Source: Gangjinia marincola
GTDB lineage: Bacteria > Bacteroidota > Bacteroidia > Flavobacteriales > Flavobacteriaceae
Assembly: GCF_039523415.1 (NCBI RefSeq)
Contig: NZ_BAAAFG010000012.1
Span: 124,001-188,000 of the forward strand
Direction: 5' to 3'
Length of the DNA stretch: 64,000 nucleotides
Shown here: piece after piece, positions 33,161 through 44,524 of the stretch
How positions within the stretch are numbered: the stretch's first letter is position 1
Layout: every line of letters starts with the position of its first letter
Notes under the pieces: generated by a model
The model's database searches: none
What the model was told of the DNA's origin: nothing
The model's input: only the letters and a program-made list of their open reading frames with translations
Made by a program: the position numbers and the translations under genes

Positions 33161-33189
33161 AAAAAAGCCCCGAATTTCGGGGCTTTTTT
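33161..33189. terminator. Strong bidirectional Rho-independent terminator
   Basis: AAAAAAGCCCCGAA pairs with TTCGGGGCTTTTTT around a 1-nt centre: a GC-rich stem with A and T runs on both sides. It ends the men/DUF2853 transcript on the plus strand and the acyl-CoA synthetase transcript on the minus strand. Confidence 0.9.
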
Positions 33190-33226
33190 GTGCTATCATC
33201 TAAAAAGGGAGTTAGCAACGAGAAGT

Positions 33227-35011
33227 TTATTCAGTTCGATCATAGATTTTATTGTATAAGCTTTTGTAACGCTCTTTTATTACTTTTCTTTTTAGCTTCA
33301 TGGTTGGGGTAAGATGACCTTCTTCAATACTCCAAACTTCAGGCGTTAATTCAAATTTCTTCACTTTTTCCCACTTACCAAAATTTTGATTGTGCGTATC
33401 TACTTCACGCTGAAAGCGTTGATGTAATTTTTCATCTGCACACATTTCTTCCATGGTCATGGTGTGGTACTTTTTGTCCTTACGCTCAGACCATTCCTTG
33501 ACAAACTCCCAGTTAGGCTGGATTAATGCAGCTGGCATTTTTTCACCTTCACCTACCACCATGATTTGTTCAATGAAACGGGATTGCTTCATGGCATTTT
33601 CAATGAGCTGAGGTGCGACATATTTTCCTCCAGAGGTTTTGAACATCTCCTTTTTACGATCTGTAATTTTTAAGAAACCTTCGGCATCTATTTCTCCAAT
33701 ATCTCCGGTATGAAAATATTCACCGGTCATCACTTCTGCCGTTTTTTCAGCATCTTTATAGTATCCCATCATGACCTGAGGTCCTTTGACAGTGATTTCT
33801 CCGTCGCTTTCAATCTTTACCGTGGTATCGGCAATTGGCTTGCCTACGGTACCAACTTTAAACCCCTTGTTTCTCATGTCGTTTACAGATATTACCGGAG
33901 ACGTTTCAGTCAGACCATAACCTTCCATAACGTTCATTCCGGCAGCATTGAACACCCTGGCTAAACGCGGCTGCAATGCAGCACTACCAGAGGCGATAAC
34001 TTTGAGATTACCTCCTAGCGCCTCTTGCCATTTTGAAAAGATGAGCTTGCGGGCAATCTTCAGCTTAAATTCATACAAACCACCATTTTGTCCGTAAGGT
34101 TCATATTTATGTCCTACATCTACGGCCCAAAAGAATAGATTTTTCTTAATTCCGGTAAGGTCTGCTCCCTTCGCAATGATTTTATCGTATACCTTTTCCA
34201 GCAAGCGGGGAACAGCCGTCATCACTTCTGGTTTAACTTCTTTAAGGTTGTCACTAATAGTTTCTAGACTTTCTGCAAAGTAAATGGTGACTCCACTATA
34301 CTGATAGAGGTACATCAACATGCGTTCATAAATATGACATACGGGTAAAAAACTTAACGCGGTGGACTTACCGGGTTCAATCGGGAAACGGGCTGCACTG
34401 TTGATCGCATTACTTACGATATTTTTATGACTAAGCATAACTCCTTTTGGTCTACCGGTAGTACCTGAGGTATAGATAAGCGTTGCTAAATCAGTCTCTT
34501 TTACAGCAGCTTTTAGTTCTTCTACTTGGGTCTGTGTTGCAGTGTCTTCGCCTGCTAACAATACATCATTCCAGCTTTTACATCCTGAGATATCATTGAA
34601 GGAGTAAATTTCTTTTAGGGAAGGTACATTCGCTTTGATCGCATTGATTTTTTCAAATACTTCTTCATCTGAAATAAAACAATACACAGATTCTGAGTGA
34701 TTCAATACATATTCATAGTCTTCTTTAGAAATCGTAGGATAAATAGGTACGTTTTGAGCACCAAGCTGTAAGATGCCAATGTCACAAATATTCCATTCTG
34801 TTCGATTATTTGAAGAGATTATCGCGATCTTGTCATTGGGTTTTACCCCTAATTGAAGCAATCCACGACTTATCTTATTGGCGCGGTCTAAATATTCTTC
34901 GGTAGAGGTAGAAATCCATTTACCAGCATATTTAGTAACCAGTGCTTTATCTAAATTGTATTTCTCTTTTTGATAATATGGAAAATCGAATAAACGAGTA
35001 ACTGTGTTCAT
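33227..35011 (-). CDS. Long-chain acyl-CoA synthetase (AMP-dependent)
   Basis: 594 residues. ANL-superfamily enzyme that adenylates a fatty acid and transfers it to CoA. The P-loop is LIYTSGTTGRPKGVMLSH, followed by YGLTETSPVISVND, YFHTGDIGEID and the hinge/Lys region ITDRKKEMFKTSGGKYVAPQLIE. Length and the KEVKPEVMTAVPRLLEKVYDK segment match the bacterial FadD15-like, Bacteroidota-type long-chain ligases. Cytoplasmic or membrane-associated. Single gene; chain length not deducible. Confidence 0.9.
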   Translation of the reverse strand: MNTVTRLFDFPYYQKEKYNLDKALVTKYAGKWISTSTEEYLDRANKISRGLLQLGVKPNDKIAIISSNNRTEWNICDIGILQLGAQNVPIYPTISKEDYEYVLNHSESVYCFISDEEVFEKINAIKANVPSLKEIYSFNDISGCKSWNDVLLAGEDTATQTQVEELKAAVKETDLATLIYTSGTTGRPKGVMLSHKNIVSNAINSAARFPIEPGKSTALSFLPVCHIYERMLMYLYQYSGVTIYFAESLETISDNLKEVKPEVMTAVPRLLEKVYDKIIAKGADLTGIKKNLFFWAVDVGHKYEPYGQNGGLYEFKLKIARKLIFSKWQEALGGNLKVIASGSAALQPRLARVFNAAGMNVMEGYGLTETSPVISVNDMRNKGFKVGTVGKPIADTTVKIESDGEITVKGPQVMMGYYKDAEKTAEVMTGEYFHTGDIGEIDAEGFLKITDRKKEMFKTSGGKYVAPQLIENAMKQSRFIEQIMVVGEGEKMPAALIQPNWEFVKEWSERKDKKYHTMTMEEMCADEKLHQRFQREVDTHNQNFGKWEKVKKFELTPEVWSIEEGHLTPTMKLKRKVIKERYKSLYNKIYDRTE

Positions 35012-35134
35012 TGGCTTGATTTATTAGTAGTATTGCAAAATATGAAATAAGCTACCTATTCACCAAACAAATGCTTAAAAAAAGGTATGGTTCATCGAAA
35101 ATCTGTCAATTTTATATCCATTCAATAAGGACTA

Positions 35135-37528
35135 TTATTTGATCAGCTTAAATACTTTTTTCTGATTATTTTCTACAACGGTTAAAAAGTAAACTCCGGC
35201 AGCTAAAGCCGATGTATCCAAAACTGTTGAGTTGTGTATTACCTGTTGAAGAATTTGCTTTCCAGATAAAGAGGTTAAGGTAATAGTAGCGGGCTCTGAT
35301 GTATTTTTAGTGATGGTTAGCTGATCCTGCATTGGATTGGGATAAACCTTGAATTGCTGATCAAATAGATCTGGCGTTGACAATACTGTATTGTCCAGTA
35401 CATTAACTCTTAGATCATCAAAATAAAAACCGTCTCCTTGTATGATATTGTCTGAAATCAAATGAAAACGAAGCAATATTTGCTCTCCTACATAATCACT
35501 CAGTGAAATTTCCTCTTCTACCCAGTTAGTTTGCGTACCGTCATAAAGAGGTTCGCCTGTAGGTTGGTTAGAACTACCTGCATTAGTGAACTTACCACAT
35601 TGAGGCTGCCAGGTTTGACCATTATCAGTTGAGACTTCAAATTGAACGTAGTCCCAGTCATTCTCAATATCCCAGCGTGCAAAAAAACTAACATTGGCTA
35701 AAGTTGCCTCTGTGAGGTCAATAGGGTCTGAAAGCGCAATAGTTTTATCTTCATTACTACCGTAATCACCATTTGGAGAGTCTGTTATAGAAGTGGAAGG
35801 ACTAACAAACGTAGAAGAGGTTGTACTCCATCCATCCTGATCGTATACAGCTAGGTCTTCGCCTAGTTCTTCAAAAGCAATACTCAATTCACCGTATCGA
35901 ACAGAAACTTGAATCACTTCTTTACTCCAACCATAATCTGCTTCTACATTGAGAAGCACTTCATCGCCAACGGCAATAGATTGATCCAAGGTGATTGATA
36001 CTGTTCCACTAACAGTCTCTAAAGGATTAAGTCCTGTGTACAAAAATTGACCATCGTAGGTTTCAATATTATTACTCAACGGAGTAATGTTAATCGCGAA
36101 ATCACCCTGACCACCGGCACCTAAGCGTTTTAACTCAAAAGGAATTTCAAATGATAAGGCATTTCCAATAAAAGAAGGTGGATCTATACTTATTTCGGCA
36201 TAGTTATGTGCCAATCGTGCTGTCGTAATGTTAGTAAACATCATTTCTTTTGCGATAGGTTCAATACGGCTTGAAGACGGCCAAAAGGTATCTCCAATCT
36301 CTGGAGTGAAGGCGTAGATTTTGTTATGCGTATTGACCGTACCATACATAAAATCATCACTATCACCCGCAGCAGGATAAAGCCCCGCAGAAATTATGTT
36401 AGCATAGCCGCTTTCTTGTACCATAAGTTCAGAAATTTCCTCAAAGTAGGTATCCTCTGGAGTAGGTACATTATTGGCGTATCCATAAGGATAAAGTAGG
36501 AGTTCGCTAAAACTATGATTGTTGAGGGCAAATACAAATTCATGTTGTTCTACAAACCATTTAATGGCTTGATTTTCTACCTCACTAAATGGCGCTACTC
36601 CATGATACGTTTCACTAAACCCGTCTGAAGAAGCTCCCTGACCTCCCCAAACGCCATTAGCAGGATTTCCATTGATATAATAATCATAGTTACGGTTGTT
36701 ATCTACCCCAAAACTCCCATTTCCATTATTTTTTCTATTTTTTCTCCAAAAACCGCCCCCGTTAGGATCTGTTTTTTGATTGTATAAGTAACCATCTGGA
36801 TTCACAACAGGAATAAAATAGAGCTCAGATTGGTCTACAATGTCTTTGATCTCATCATCAGAATCATAATTCTCAAGGAGATACCACATATAAAAGATCA
36901 ACTGGGATAGCGACATGGGCTCACGGGCGTGATGAATGGAAGTATAAAGAACCTCTGGCTCCCCGGTTTCATCTGTAGTAGGATTATCACTTATCCTTAC
37001 CCATTGCAATGCATTGCCACCTATGCTAGGCGTGACTGATGTATCGGGTTGACCTTCTGTCAAAAAATCACCTACATTTTCTCGGCTGGTTATTAAGTTA
37101 GGATAAAGTGAATGCATTTGATCTAATTCATCCAACACTTCTTGGTACGTAAAATAGCCACCCATTGAGCCTAAATTAAAGTTTTGGGGAGTTTCGTACG
37201 TAATAGAGGCCTGGCTATCATCACATGAAATATTGCGTAAATTTACAGTTGAACTTTTATTGAGCCTTAAAAAATGTTCTTTAAGATCTTCTACTCTTAT
37301 AGTTACATCAAATCCTAACTTACGCAATTGATCAATCTCTTGCTTAGAAATTTCTGTTTCAAGCATATTACCTGATTTAAAGATAGCATGGTCAATCGCG
37401 ATACCATGATGGCTCAATTGTTCCAGTTGCTCTTTACTATCATAGGCTATAATCGCCCGACTGTATTTCACTTGGGCCGTTGTGCTTAGCATGTAAAAGC
37501 TTGCTACAGCAAATAAAAATTTCTTCAT
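35135..37528 (-). CDS. M14 zinc carboxypeptidase with T9SS sorting tail
   Basis: 797 residues with a signal peptide (about 1-18). The carboxypeptidase domain spans about 120-430: zinc ligands in HHAREPMS (His and Glu) and a later His in NNHSFSELLLYPYG, with the catalytic Glu in FTPEIGDTFWPS. A beta-rich stretch follows, then a MAM/jelly-roll-like domain (about 570-710, FFARWDIENDWDYVQFEVSTDNGQTW, ILLRFHLISD), and the T9SS tail VYPNPMQDQLTI ... AAGVYFLTV ... FKLIK. An extracellular enzyme removing C-terminal residues from peptides, fitting a scavenging lifestyle. It shares its intergenic side with purL (8-bp gap) in the same direction. Confidence 0.9.
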   Translation of the reverse strand: MKKFLFAVASFYMLSTTAQVKYSRAIIAYDSKEQLEQLSHHGIAIDHAIFKSGNMLETEISKQEIDQLRKLGFDVTIRVEDLKEHFLRLNKSSTVNLRNISCDDSQASITYETPQNFNLGSMGGYFTYQEVLDELDQMHSLYPNLITSRENVGDFLTEGQPDTSVTPSIGGNALQWVRISDNPTTDETGEPEVLYTSIHHAREPMSLSQLIFYMWYLLENYDSDDEIKDIVDQSELYFIPVVNPDGYLYNQKTDPNGGGFWRKNRKNNGNGSFGVDNNRNYDYYINGNPANGVWGGQGASSDGFSETYHGVAPFSEVENQAIKWFVEQHEFVFALNNHSFSELLLYPYGYANNVPTPEDTYFEEISELMVQESGYANIISAGLYPAAGDSDDFMYGTVNTHNKIYAFTPEIGDTFWPSSSRIEPIAKEMMFTNITTARLAHNYAEISIDPPSFIGNALSFEIPFELKRLGAGGQGDFAINITPLSNNIETYDGQFLYTGLNPLETVSGTVSITLDQSIAVGDEVLLNVEADYGWSKEVIQVSVRYGELSIAFEELGEDLAVYDQDGWSTTSSTFVSPSTSITDSPNGDYGSNEDKTIALSDPIDLTEATLANVSFFARWDIENDWDYVQFEVSTDNGQTWQPQCGKFTNAGSSNQPTGEPLYDGTQTNWVEEEISLSDYVGEQILLRFHLISDNIIQGDGFYFDDLRVNVLDNTVLSTPDLFDQQFKVYPNPMQDQLTITKNTSEPATITLTSLSGKQILQQVIHNSTVLDTSALAAGVYFLTVVENNQKKVFKLIK

Positions 37529-37536
37529 AATTTATA

Positions 37537-40500
37537 TTAATTTTTTTCGATCCACTCCCTTGCATTAACAAAGGCTTGAAGCCAAGGCGTTACCTCGTCA
37601 TTTCTGTCTTTTTCGTAATGCCCCCAGTTCCATGGAAAGGTAGAACGTTCTAAATGCGGCATCATCACCAAATGACGCCCAGTTTTATCAGTCATCATGG
37701 CTGTATTGTAGTCTGAACCATTTGGGTTTGCCGGATAGGAATCATATCCATATTTAGCTACAATGGCGTAGTGTTTTTCTTGTTTTGGAAAACTAAATTT
37801 TCCTTCCCCATGCGCTGCCCAGATGCCTAAGGTACAACCTTCTAACGAAGAAAGCATCACAGAATTGTTTTTTTGGATGGTGACAGAGGTAAAATTACAT
37901 TCAAACTTCCGTGAATCGTTATGCAACATTGTGGGTTTTTCGTCATCCTCTTTATTTAAGAGACCTAATTCAACAAACAATTGGCATCCATTACAAACTC
38001 CCAGTGATAAAGTGTCTTCACGATTAAAGAAGTCAGTAAGCGCTTTATTCGCTTTTTCGTTGTATAAAAATGCTCCTGCCCAGCCTTTGGCTGATCCCAA
38101 CACATCAGAATTTGAGAATCCGCCAACGGCCGCGATTAGTTTAATTTCCTTTAAATCTTCTCTGCCATGAATCAAGTCGGTCATATGCACGTCTTTTACA
38201 TCAAAGCCCGCCAGGTAAAGCGCATTAGCCATTTCACGTTCACTATTGCTTCCTTTTTCTCTAATAATAGCGGCTTTAGGCCTGGAGGTCATTTTGGATA
38301 AATTTGGTTTTTTACCCGTGAAGTTCTGAGGAAACTTAAATCGTAAAGATTGATTTTTGTATGACTCAAAGCGTTCTTTAGCCTTTTGTGCGCCAGACTG
38401 ATGTCGATCCAACAAGTAAGACGTTTTATACCACTGGTCACGTAAGGACGAAATTGGCAAGCCTATCTCCACACCATGGTTTTTGATGACTAATTCATTA
38501 GCTTCGGCAACTTCTCCCAATCTAATATACTCGAGATTTTGCTTCTCAAATAGCTGAATGTCTTGATCATGGTTAAGCTGAAAAACCACTCCAATATTTT
38601 CAGCAAAAAGAAGTTTTATGGTATCTGGTTCGCTTAACGCGGAAAGATCTAAGGATGCCCCCAAATCGATATCTGCAAAACACATTTCAAGTAGCGTCGT
38701 GATAAGTCCGCCGGAACCTACATCGTGACCCGAAGCAATTTTACCGGCTTTAATAGCTTCCTGAAATGTATTAAAGGCTTTCTTAAAATACGTCGCATCT
38801 TTGATCGTGGGAGCCTGATTACCAATGGTACACTGCGTTTGGGCAAAAGATGACCCTCCTAATTTAAACTCATCTTGAGAAAGGGGTAGATAATATATCG
38901 ATCCTGCTTCCATCTGTATTACAGGCTCTACTACTTTTGTAATATCGCTGCAATGACCTGTTGCCGAAATAATTACAGTACCGGGCGAAATCACTTCTTT
39001 ACCATCAGGATATTTTTGTTTCATAGATAAAGAATCCTTACCGGTGGGCACATTTATCCCTAACTCTATCGCAAAGTCAGATACCGCTTTGACCGCTTCA
39101 TACAAGCGTGCATCTTCTCCGGGATTATTACACGGCCACATCCAGTTAGCTGAGAGTGAAACCGAGTTTAATCCATTTTCAAGCGGTGCAAAAATAATAT
39201 TCGATAAAGCTTCTCCAATGGAATTTCTGCTTCCGGCAACCGGATCTATCAACGCTGAAACAGGGGAGTGACCTACGCTGGTAGCAACACCATTTTTTCC
39301 TTTATAATCCAATGCCATCACCCCGCAATTATTAAGCGGAAGCTGAAGCGGACCAGCACACTGTTGCTTAGCTACTCTACCGGTAACACAACGATCTACC
39401 TTGTTGGTGAGCCAATCTTTACAGGCTACTGCTTCCAGTTGAAGCACCTGATCTAAATACTCCTGAAAATGCTCAAGACTGTACGATGGCGTGCTATAAT
39501 TTCTAGAAAGCCTAGTATCTTCCATGATGGTTTTAGGAGAACTTCCAAACATATCCTCCAGCGCAAAGTCCATGGGTTTTTCACCCGTTTTTTTTGATTC
39601 AAAACAAAATCTATGATCCATGGTTACATCTCCCACGGTGTACATAGGAGAACGCTCACGATCTGCAATTTTTTGTAAGGAGTCTATGTGTTCCTGGGCA
39701 ATGACTAGTCCCATACGTTCTTGGGATTCGTTGCCAATCAATTCTTTAGCAGAAAGGGTGGGATCACCTACCGGTAGAGCATCTAAATTAATGTGCCCTC
39801 CGGTTTCTTCTACCAATTCAGATAAACAGTTTAGATGTCCACCGGCGCCATGATCGTGTATAGAAACAATTTCCTGCGCTTTACTTTCTACAGTACCTCT
39901 AATTACATTAGCGGCGCGTTTTTGCATTTCGGGATTAGAACGTTGGACTGCGTTAAGCTCAATACCAGAACTAAACTCGCCTGTGTCTGCACTAGAAACC
40001 GCGGCACCTCCCATCCCAATGCGATAGTTTTCACCACCCAGGATTACAATTTTATCTCCTTTTTCGGGAGTATCTTTTTGAGCGAGATCGGCTTTACCAT
40101 ATCCTATTCCGCCGGCAAGCATAATGACCTTATCAAAGCCAAGTTTTCTGGCCTCGGTATCTAACTGATCTCTTTTTTCGTTGTGCTCAAAAGTAAAAAC
40201 AGATCCTGCAATGAGAGGTTGCCCAAATTTATTCCCAAAGTCAGAAGCACCGTTAGATGCTTTGATCAAGATATCCAACGGACTTTGATACAGCCAATTG
40301 CGTTTTTCTAAACAGTTTTCCCAGGGTTTATTTTGAGCATCGCCAGCAGACTTAAGTCTGGAGTATGATGTCATGTAAACGGCTGTGCCGGCAAGCGGTA
40401 AAGAACCTTTTCCGCCTGCGAGACGGTCTCTAATTTCGCCACCAGATCCTGTTGCAGCACCATTAAAAGGTTCTACTGTAGTTGGGAAGTTATGGGTTTC

Positions 40501-41238
40501 CGCCTTGAGCGAAATAACACTTTCAAAAGGCGTTTCTTCGTAATATTCTGGTTCGTCAGCTCTTTTTGGGGCGAATTGAATGGCTTGTGGACCTTTAATA
40601 AAGGCCACGTTATCTTTATATGCCGAAACGATATCGTTAGGATGTTCGACAGAGGTTTTTTTGATTAGTTTAAAAAGAGAAGAAGACATTTCTTTTCCAT
40701 CAATCACAAAGGTGCCATTAAAAATTTTATGTCGACAGTGCTCTGAATTTACCTGTGAAAACCCAAAGACTTCACTATCTGTGAGCTTTCTACCTAGTTT
40801 TTTAGAAAGGTTTTCCAAATAGCTGATCTCTTCTTGATTGAGCGCTAAGCCTTCGGCTAGATTATAGGCGTCAATATTGTCGATATCCTGAATTTTTTCA
40901 GGAGTGATATGTACATCAAAAATATCCTGATCTAAGCAGTCATATTTTTGGGAAAGCATGGGGTCAAAATCGTTGTCTTCTTCCGCCAGGGAAAAGAACT
41001 GCTCAATGCGTTGAATTCCTTTAATGCCCATATTTTGTGTAATCTCCACCGCATTTGTACTCCAGGGAGTTACCATCGCAGCGCGAGGTCCCATAAAACC
41101 ACCTTCTAGTTTTGAGCGATGATTCAACGGGGCATTTCCAAAGAGCCAGGTCAATTTTTTGTTGTCTTCTTGAGAAAAGGGTTGGGCATGTTGAACAGCA
41201 AAAACAGGAGAGGGACTATTGCCAAAAAATGAGATCAT
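37537..41238 (-). CDS. purL: Phosphoribosylformylglycinamidine synthase
   Basis: 1233 residues, the large single-chain PurL that makes FGAM from FGAR, glutamine and ATP in purine synthesis. The order is N-terminal domain, linker and ATPase domains (GFSQVNSEHCRHKIFNG, SLKAETHNFPTTVEPFNGAATGSGGEIRD, GHDVGSGGLITTLLEMCFADID) and a C-terminal glutamine amidotransferase with nucleophile Cys in LGVCNGCQLFVE and the His/Glu of MPHLERSTFPW. Complete and undamaged. It is upstream of the M14 gene with only 8 bp between, so read-through is possible despite unrelated functions. Confidence 0.97.
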   Translation of the reverse strand: MISFFGNSPSPVFAVQHAQPFSQEDNKKLTWLFGNAPLNHRSKLEGGFMGPRAAMVTPWSTNAVEITQNMGIKGIQRIEQFFSLAEEDNDFDPMLSQKYDCLDQDIFDVHITPEKIQDIDNIDAYNLAEGLALNQEEISYLENLSKKLGRKLTDSEVFGFSQVNSEHCRHKIFNGTFVIDGKEMSSSLFKLIKKTSVEHPNDIVSAYKDNVAFIKGPQAIQFAPKRADEPEYYEETPFESVISLKAETHNFPTTVEPFNGAATGSGGEIRDRLAGGKGSLPLAGTAVYMTSYSRLKSAGDAQNKPWENCLEKRNWLYQSPLDILIKASNGASDFGNKFGQPLIAGSVFTFEHNEKRDQLDTEARKLGFDKVIMLAGGIGYGKADLAQKDTPEKGDKIVILGGENYRIGMGGAAVSSADTGEFSSGIELNAVQRSNPEMQKRAANVIRGTVESKAQEIVSIHDHGAGGHLNCLSELVEETGGHINLDALPVGDPTLSAKELIGNESQERMGLVIAQEHIDSLQKIADRERSPMYTVGDVTMDHRFCFESKKTGEKPMDFALEDMFGSSPKTIMEDTRLSRNYSTPSYSLEHFQEYLDQVLQLEAVACKDWLTNKVDRCVTGRVAKQQCAGPLQLPLNNCGVMALDYKGKNGVATSVGHSPVSALIDPVAGSRNSIGEALSNIIFAPLENGLNSVSLSANWMWPCNNPGEDARLYEAVKAVSDFAIELGINVPTGKDSLSMKQKYPDGKEVISPGTVIISATGHCSDITKVVEPVIQMEAGSIYYLPLSQDEFKLGGSSFAQTQCTIGNQAPTIKDATYFKKAFNTFQEAIKAGKIASGHDVGSGGLITTLLEMCFADIDLGASLDLSALSEPDTIKLLFAENIGVVFQLNHDQDIQLFEKQNLEYIRLGEVAEANELVIKNHGVEIGLPISSLRDQWYKTSYLLDRHQSGAQKAKERFESYKNQSLRFKFPQNFTGKKPNLSKMTSRPKAAIIREKGSNSEREMANALYLAGFDVKDVHMTDLIHGREDLKEIKLIAAVGGFSNSDVLGSAKGWAGAFLYNEKANKALTDFFNREDTLSLGVCNGCQLFVELGLLNKEDDEKPTMLHNDSRKFECNFTSVTIQKNNSVMLSSLEGCTLGIWAAHGEGKFSFPKQEKHYAIVAKYGYDSYPANPNGSDYNTAMMTDKTGRHLVMMPHLERSTFPWNWGHYEKDRNDEVTPWLQAFVNAREWIEKN

Positions 41239-41260
41239 ATTTAGTCATGAAAATGAATAA

Positions 41261-41288
41261 CAAAGTTACAAATTCAATTTATATCAAA
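41261..41288 (-). promoter_or_regulatory. Candidate purL promoter
   Basis: On the minus strand TTTG (41288-41285) is followed after 16 nt by TAACTTTG (41268-41261), an exact TAnnTTTG -7 box. The spacing is slightly short of the usual 17-23. The start codon lies about 20 bp further on. Confidence 0.5.
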
Positions 41289-41429
41289 TCAGATTTTGAT
41301 TGAGGCTATGAAATCTTTTTTGTGATCATTAACTTAAGAGTATTTTAAAAACGTTAAAGATATCTTCTTTTCAATAAAGGCAGATATAATGAATGCTTTA
41401 TATTAAAAGTCAAACATATATCTCAAATT

Positions 41430-41981
41430 ATGAAATACCTTCAACTATTTATTTTATTATTTTTTATACAAGTTACTACAGCACAATTATTATCAACTCC
41501 TACATGTGGTCCTGTTACGTATGAAAAGCAACCAGTAAAAGCCTGTCGTTTCTCTAATCATTTTGAAATTAGTCCAAGAGGTCGACAAATTCATTTAAGT
41601 GAATTTGAGTTTCATGATCAATATGGAAATACGTATTGCACTGAGACTGAAAATTTGAGAAGACCAAATAAGACGATAAAGAGTTCTTATTTTACATTAA
41701 CTTTTGAATCTAATATTGATGGACAACCTTTTCCGTCAGAGTATATTGAAGTAGCGCGTCAAGTAGTCGCCGATATGGAGGTTTTAATTTTTAAAGAGGA
41801 TAATCCCGGTAACCAGTACCTTCGAAAAATACAATTTGAATATGGAGGGATTGACGGTGATGCATTGGCGACGGGTTTAGAATACTATAGATTATACCGA
41901 TCATGGTTACAAGATCCTAGTCAGCGAGGTAACACGATAACAGATAATGGTTTTTTGGCAAAGAGTGAATGGAGGTTGTGA
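41430..41981 (+). pseudogene. Secreted metalloprotease, N-terminal part (frameshifted)
   Basis: 183 residues up to the stop in this frame. Signal peptide 1-18 (QVTTAQ), then a segment with no HExxH motif. At 41951-41956 a run of six T is followed by divergence into the stop. Reading one base fewer at the T run would join NG to FWQRVNGGCDDIV in the next frame, which continues for over 800 residues with the protease motif. The two frames overlap by 35 bp. It is the N-terminal piece of the gene continued at 41947-44418. Confidence 0.75.
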
Positions 41982-44418
41982 CGATATAGTGAATACTAAT
42001 CTTGGAAAAATAACCATATCTGAAGATTACAGTTTTTATACTAATTTATCTACTACGATACCAAATACAAGTCAAGAATACGATTTATATAGTGTTATAC
42101 TGCACGAAATGTTACACATTATGGGATTTAATAGTAGAATTAATGAAGATGGTTTAATTGAGAGTTATAATAACTCAAATCCTTATTATCAAGGAGATGC
42201 AAGTCCCTTCGACTTGTTATTGATGGATAATGATGATAATGTAAACTTTTTAGATGTCACACCTCTAGGGTTATTTAGTACACCAAATGTCGATGCCCAG
42301 GATTTTCTAATAGGATGCTCACAACCAAATACAATAGAGGGAGTATTTTCGAATTCCGAAAAACTTTATTCATCTGATGATGATCAGCAATGGAACGAGG
42401 GTACAAGTTTATCTCACATTACTGATCAATGTAATTCTTCTAATGCAGTAATGACCCCTGCAATAAATCCTGGAGAATATAATAGAATTACACAAAATGA
42501 AATTGACATTTTGAAAAGTATGCATTATCGCACTATGTCAATTTATGGAACGCAAAATTTGCTGACAGGGGGAACAAATCCAAATTATAGAAATAATCTT
42601 GTACCATCAAGTAATAACCTAGTAGCGATGAGTGACCCATGCCATCTGAGTCCATTATCATTAATAGACGATCCTTTAGAATATGTTGATAAATGTGGAA
42701 TTCATACATTATCATATGATTTGTTATTAGCAAATGATATTTATGATGGAATAATACCTAATGTCGTCAATATGTCCTTCATAGATAATTTTGGATCAAT
42801 AACGCAACATAGCTCCTCGTTTGATGTTACAGTTGATTCATCTGTTGATGTTGGAAAACTATTAACTCTTTCATATCAGTTACAGCAACCGGGCGGCCAA
42901 TTAAGCAACATAGCTTATGCTAAGATTAAAGTCGTGGCCTGTACTGATTATTCTAATACATTTAATTGTTCGGATAATACAGAATCAGATAACCTAATTT
43001 GCTCTTATTATATTGGTAATAATATTAATGCCGAATTAAATGACAGAAATGGAGGTTACATTGAGGCTATTAACGGTTTTTATCCTGCGAGTAGTAGCGT
43101 TGGAGTTTCATCAAATCAATCAGAATTTCCAAATAGCCCTCTAATAAACTTTTTTAACTTACAAAATAATTTTGGTTATCGTCCTGGTTTTATCTTTAAG
43201 CTTAAATCTCAAACTATTCAAGAAACAAAATATTTACTATCATTTTTCAATAGAGAAGCTAGCTCCAGTTTTGATGCAACGTTGGCATTGACTAATTTAA
43301 ATCAAACTATATTTCCACAAGTTGTTACAAATGCACAGGATATCGCTAGTACAAATGATAGATTTACAATTCCTCACTCGAACTTTATCGGTCCGTCTAT
43401 ACCAATTTCTAAACAACATGTATTAAGCTTTACCACACCACCTACTGAAAGCTATGATTCATTCTATCTTCAAGTAAATAATAATCCAACGCAAACAAGC
43501 TGGTTTCAATTGGTAGAGGATAATTTCGATGATATTCCTTCATTTTACTCAGCAAATTGCAATGATACCTCACAAACAATCGGCATTGAATTAGCAGACA
43601 TCGCAGGAGTTAATTATTCTTGGTATGAAGTAGATGATAGTGGTACTTCTACTAATTACATTCAACTAACAGATGGTGTCAATGATCTTAATAACAATGA
43701 TGGTATAAGCTCTGTTGGAAATGGTTCGCAACTAACTATTAATGTTGCAAATAACTACCGCGAATTTCAGTTGAGAAGAACATTTAATGGTTATGATTCT
43801 CCAACTCAAGCAAATCTCTTAGATGTACAAAAGCAGCCTGGTGTAGATCGATCAATAGATGTTATTGTTGAGGTCTGTTGTGATGTTTGCGATGAAGATT
43901 CTGCGAACGCTATAATTGCAAATATTTCTTCAAACCTTACCCAAATAACAAATTGTACTATCCAAACTAGATTGGATTTAGAAACCTGTTATGATGCTGT
44001 TCGAATTAATTGGGTCAATTATAATGAATCAGATGTAATTTTTTCTAACCAGACCATATCCCGTACTTTTTCTCCAAATAATTCACAAAATCTAACAGTT
44101 CAAATACAGGTTTTTAATAATTTCGAATTATGTAGTGAAGGACTACTGTTAAGCTATCCATTTTCCTGTAATGAGACCGAAAGAATTACGATTTACCCAA
44201 ATCCAGTATTCGATACTTTTACAATCAATTCAGAGCGATCAAACATATTATATTCTAGTTTTAAAGTAAAAGATATAAATGGCAATATAGTATATGAAAA
44301 TACGATTAATAAAAAAGATCAGTCTTACAATATAAATTTCTTAAAGAAAGGTATCTATTTTTTAGAGTTGAGAAATACAGAAGGGAATAATGCTATGCAA
44401 AAAATCATTAAACTATAG
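41947..44418 (+). pseudogene. Secreted zinc metalloprotease with T9SS tail, main part (frameshifted)
   Basis: Continues the frame broken at 41951. It carries LHEMLHIMGF (HExxHxxGF, zinc and catalytic residues) early on, beta-rich domains with several Cys pairs, and a T9SS tail IYPNPVFDTFTI ... KKGIYFLELRN ... QKIIKL. As read, it has an internal ATG at 41947 but no signal peptide, so on its own it would not be exported. By eye the whole 41.2-44.4 kb stretch is more AT-rich than its neighbours, hinting at transfer. Whether the T6 run is a sequencing error, a phase-variable site or real inactivation cannot be told here. Confidence 0.75.
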
Positions 44419-44462
44419 AATGATAAAAGAATTCTGGTACATCTAACTATCAATATTCAAGA

Positions 44463-44499
44463 TAAAAGGTGCTTTTATAAGCACCTTTTATTATTTTTT
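44463..44499. terminator. Bidirectional Rho-independent terminator
   Basis: TAAAAGGTGC pairs with GCACCTTTTA over loop TTTTATAA, followed on the plus strand by TTATTTTTTTT. It lies between the convergent metalloprotease and endonuclease genes. Confidence 0.75.
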
Positions 44500-44524
44500 T
44501 TGATCTTGATATCCCCAGATTTTA

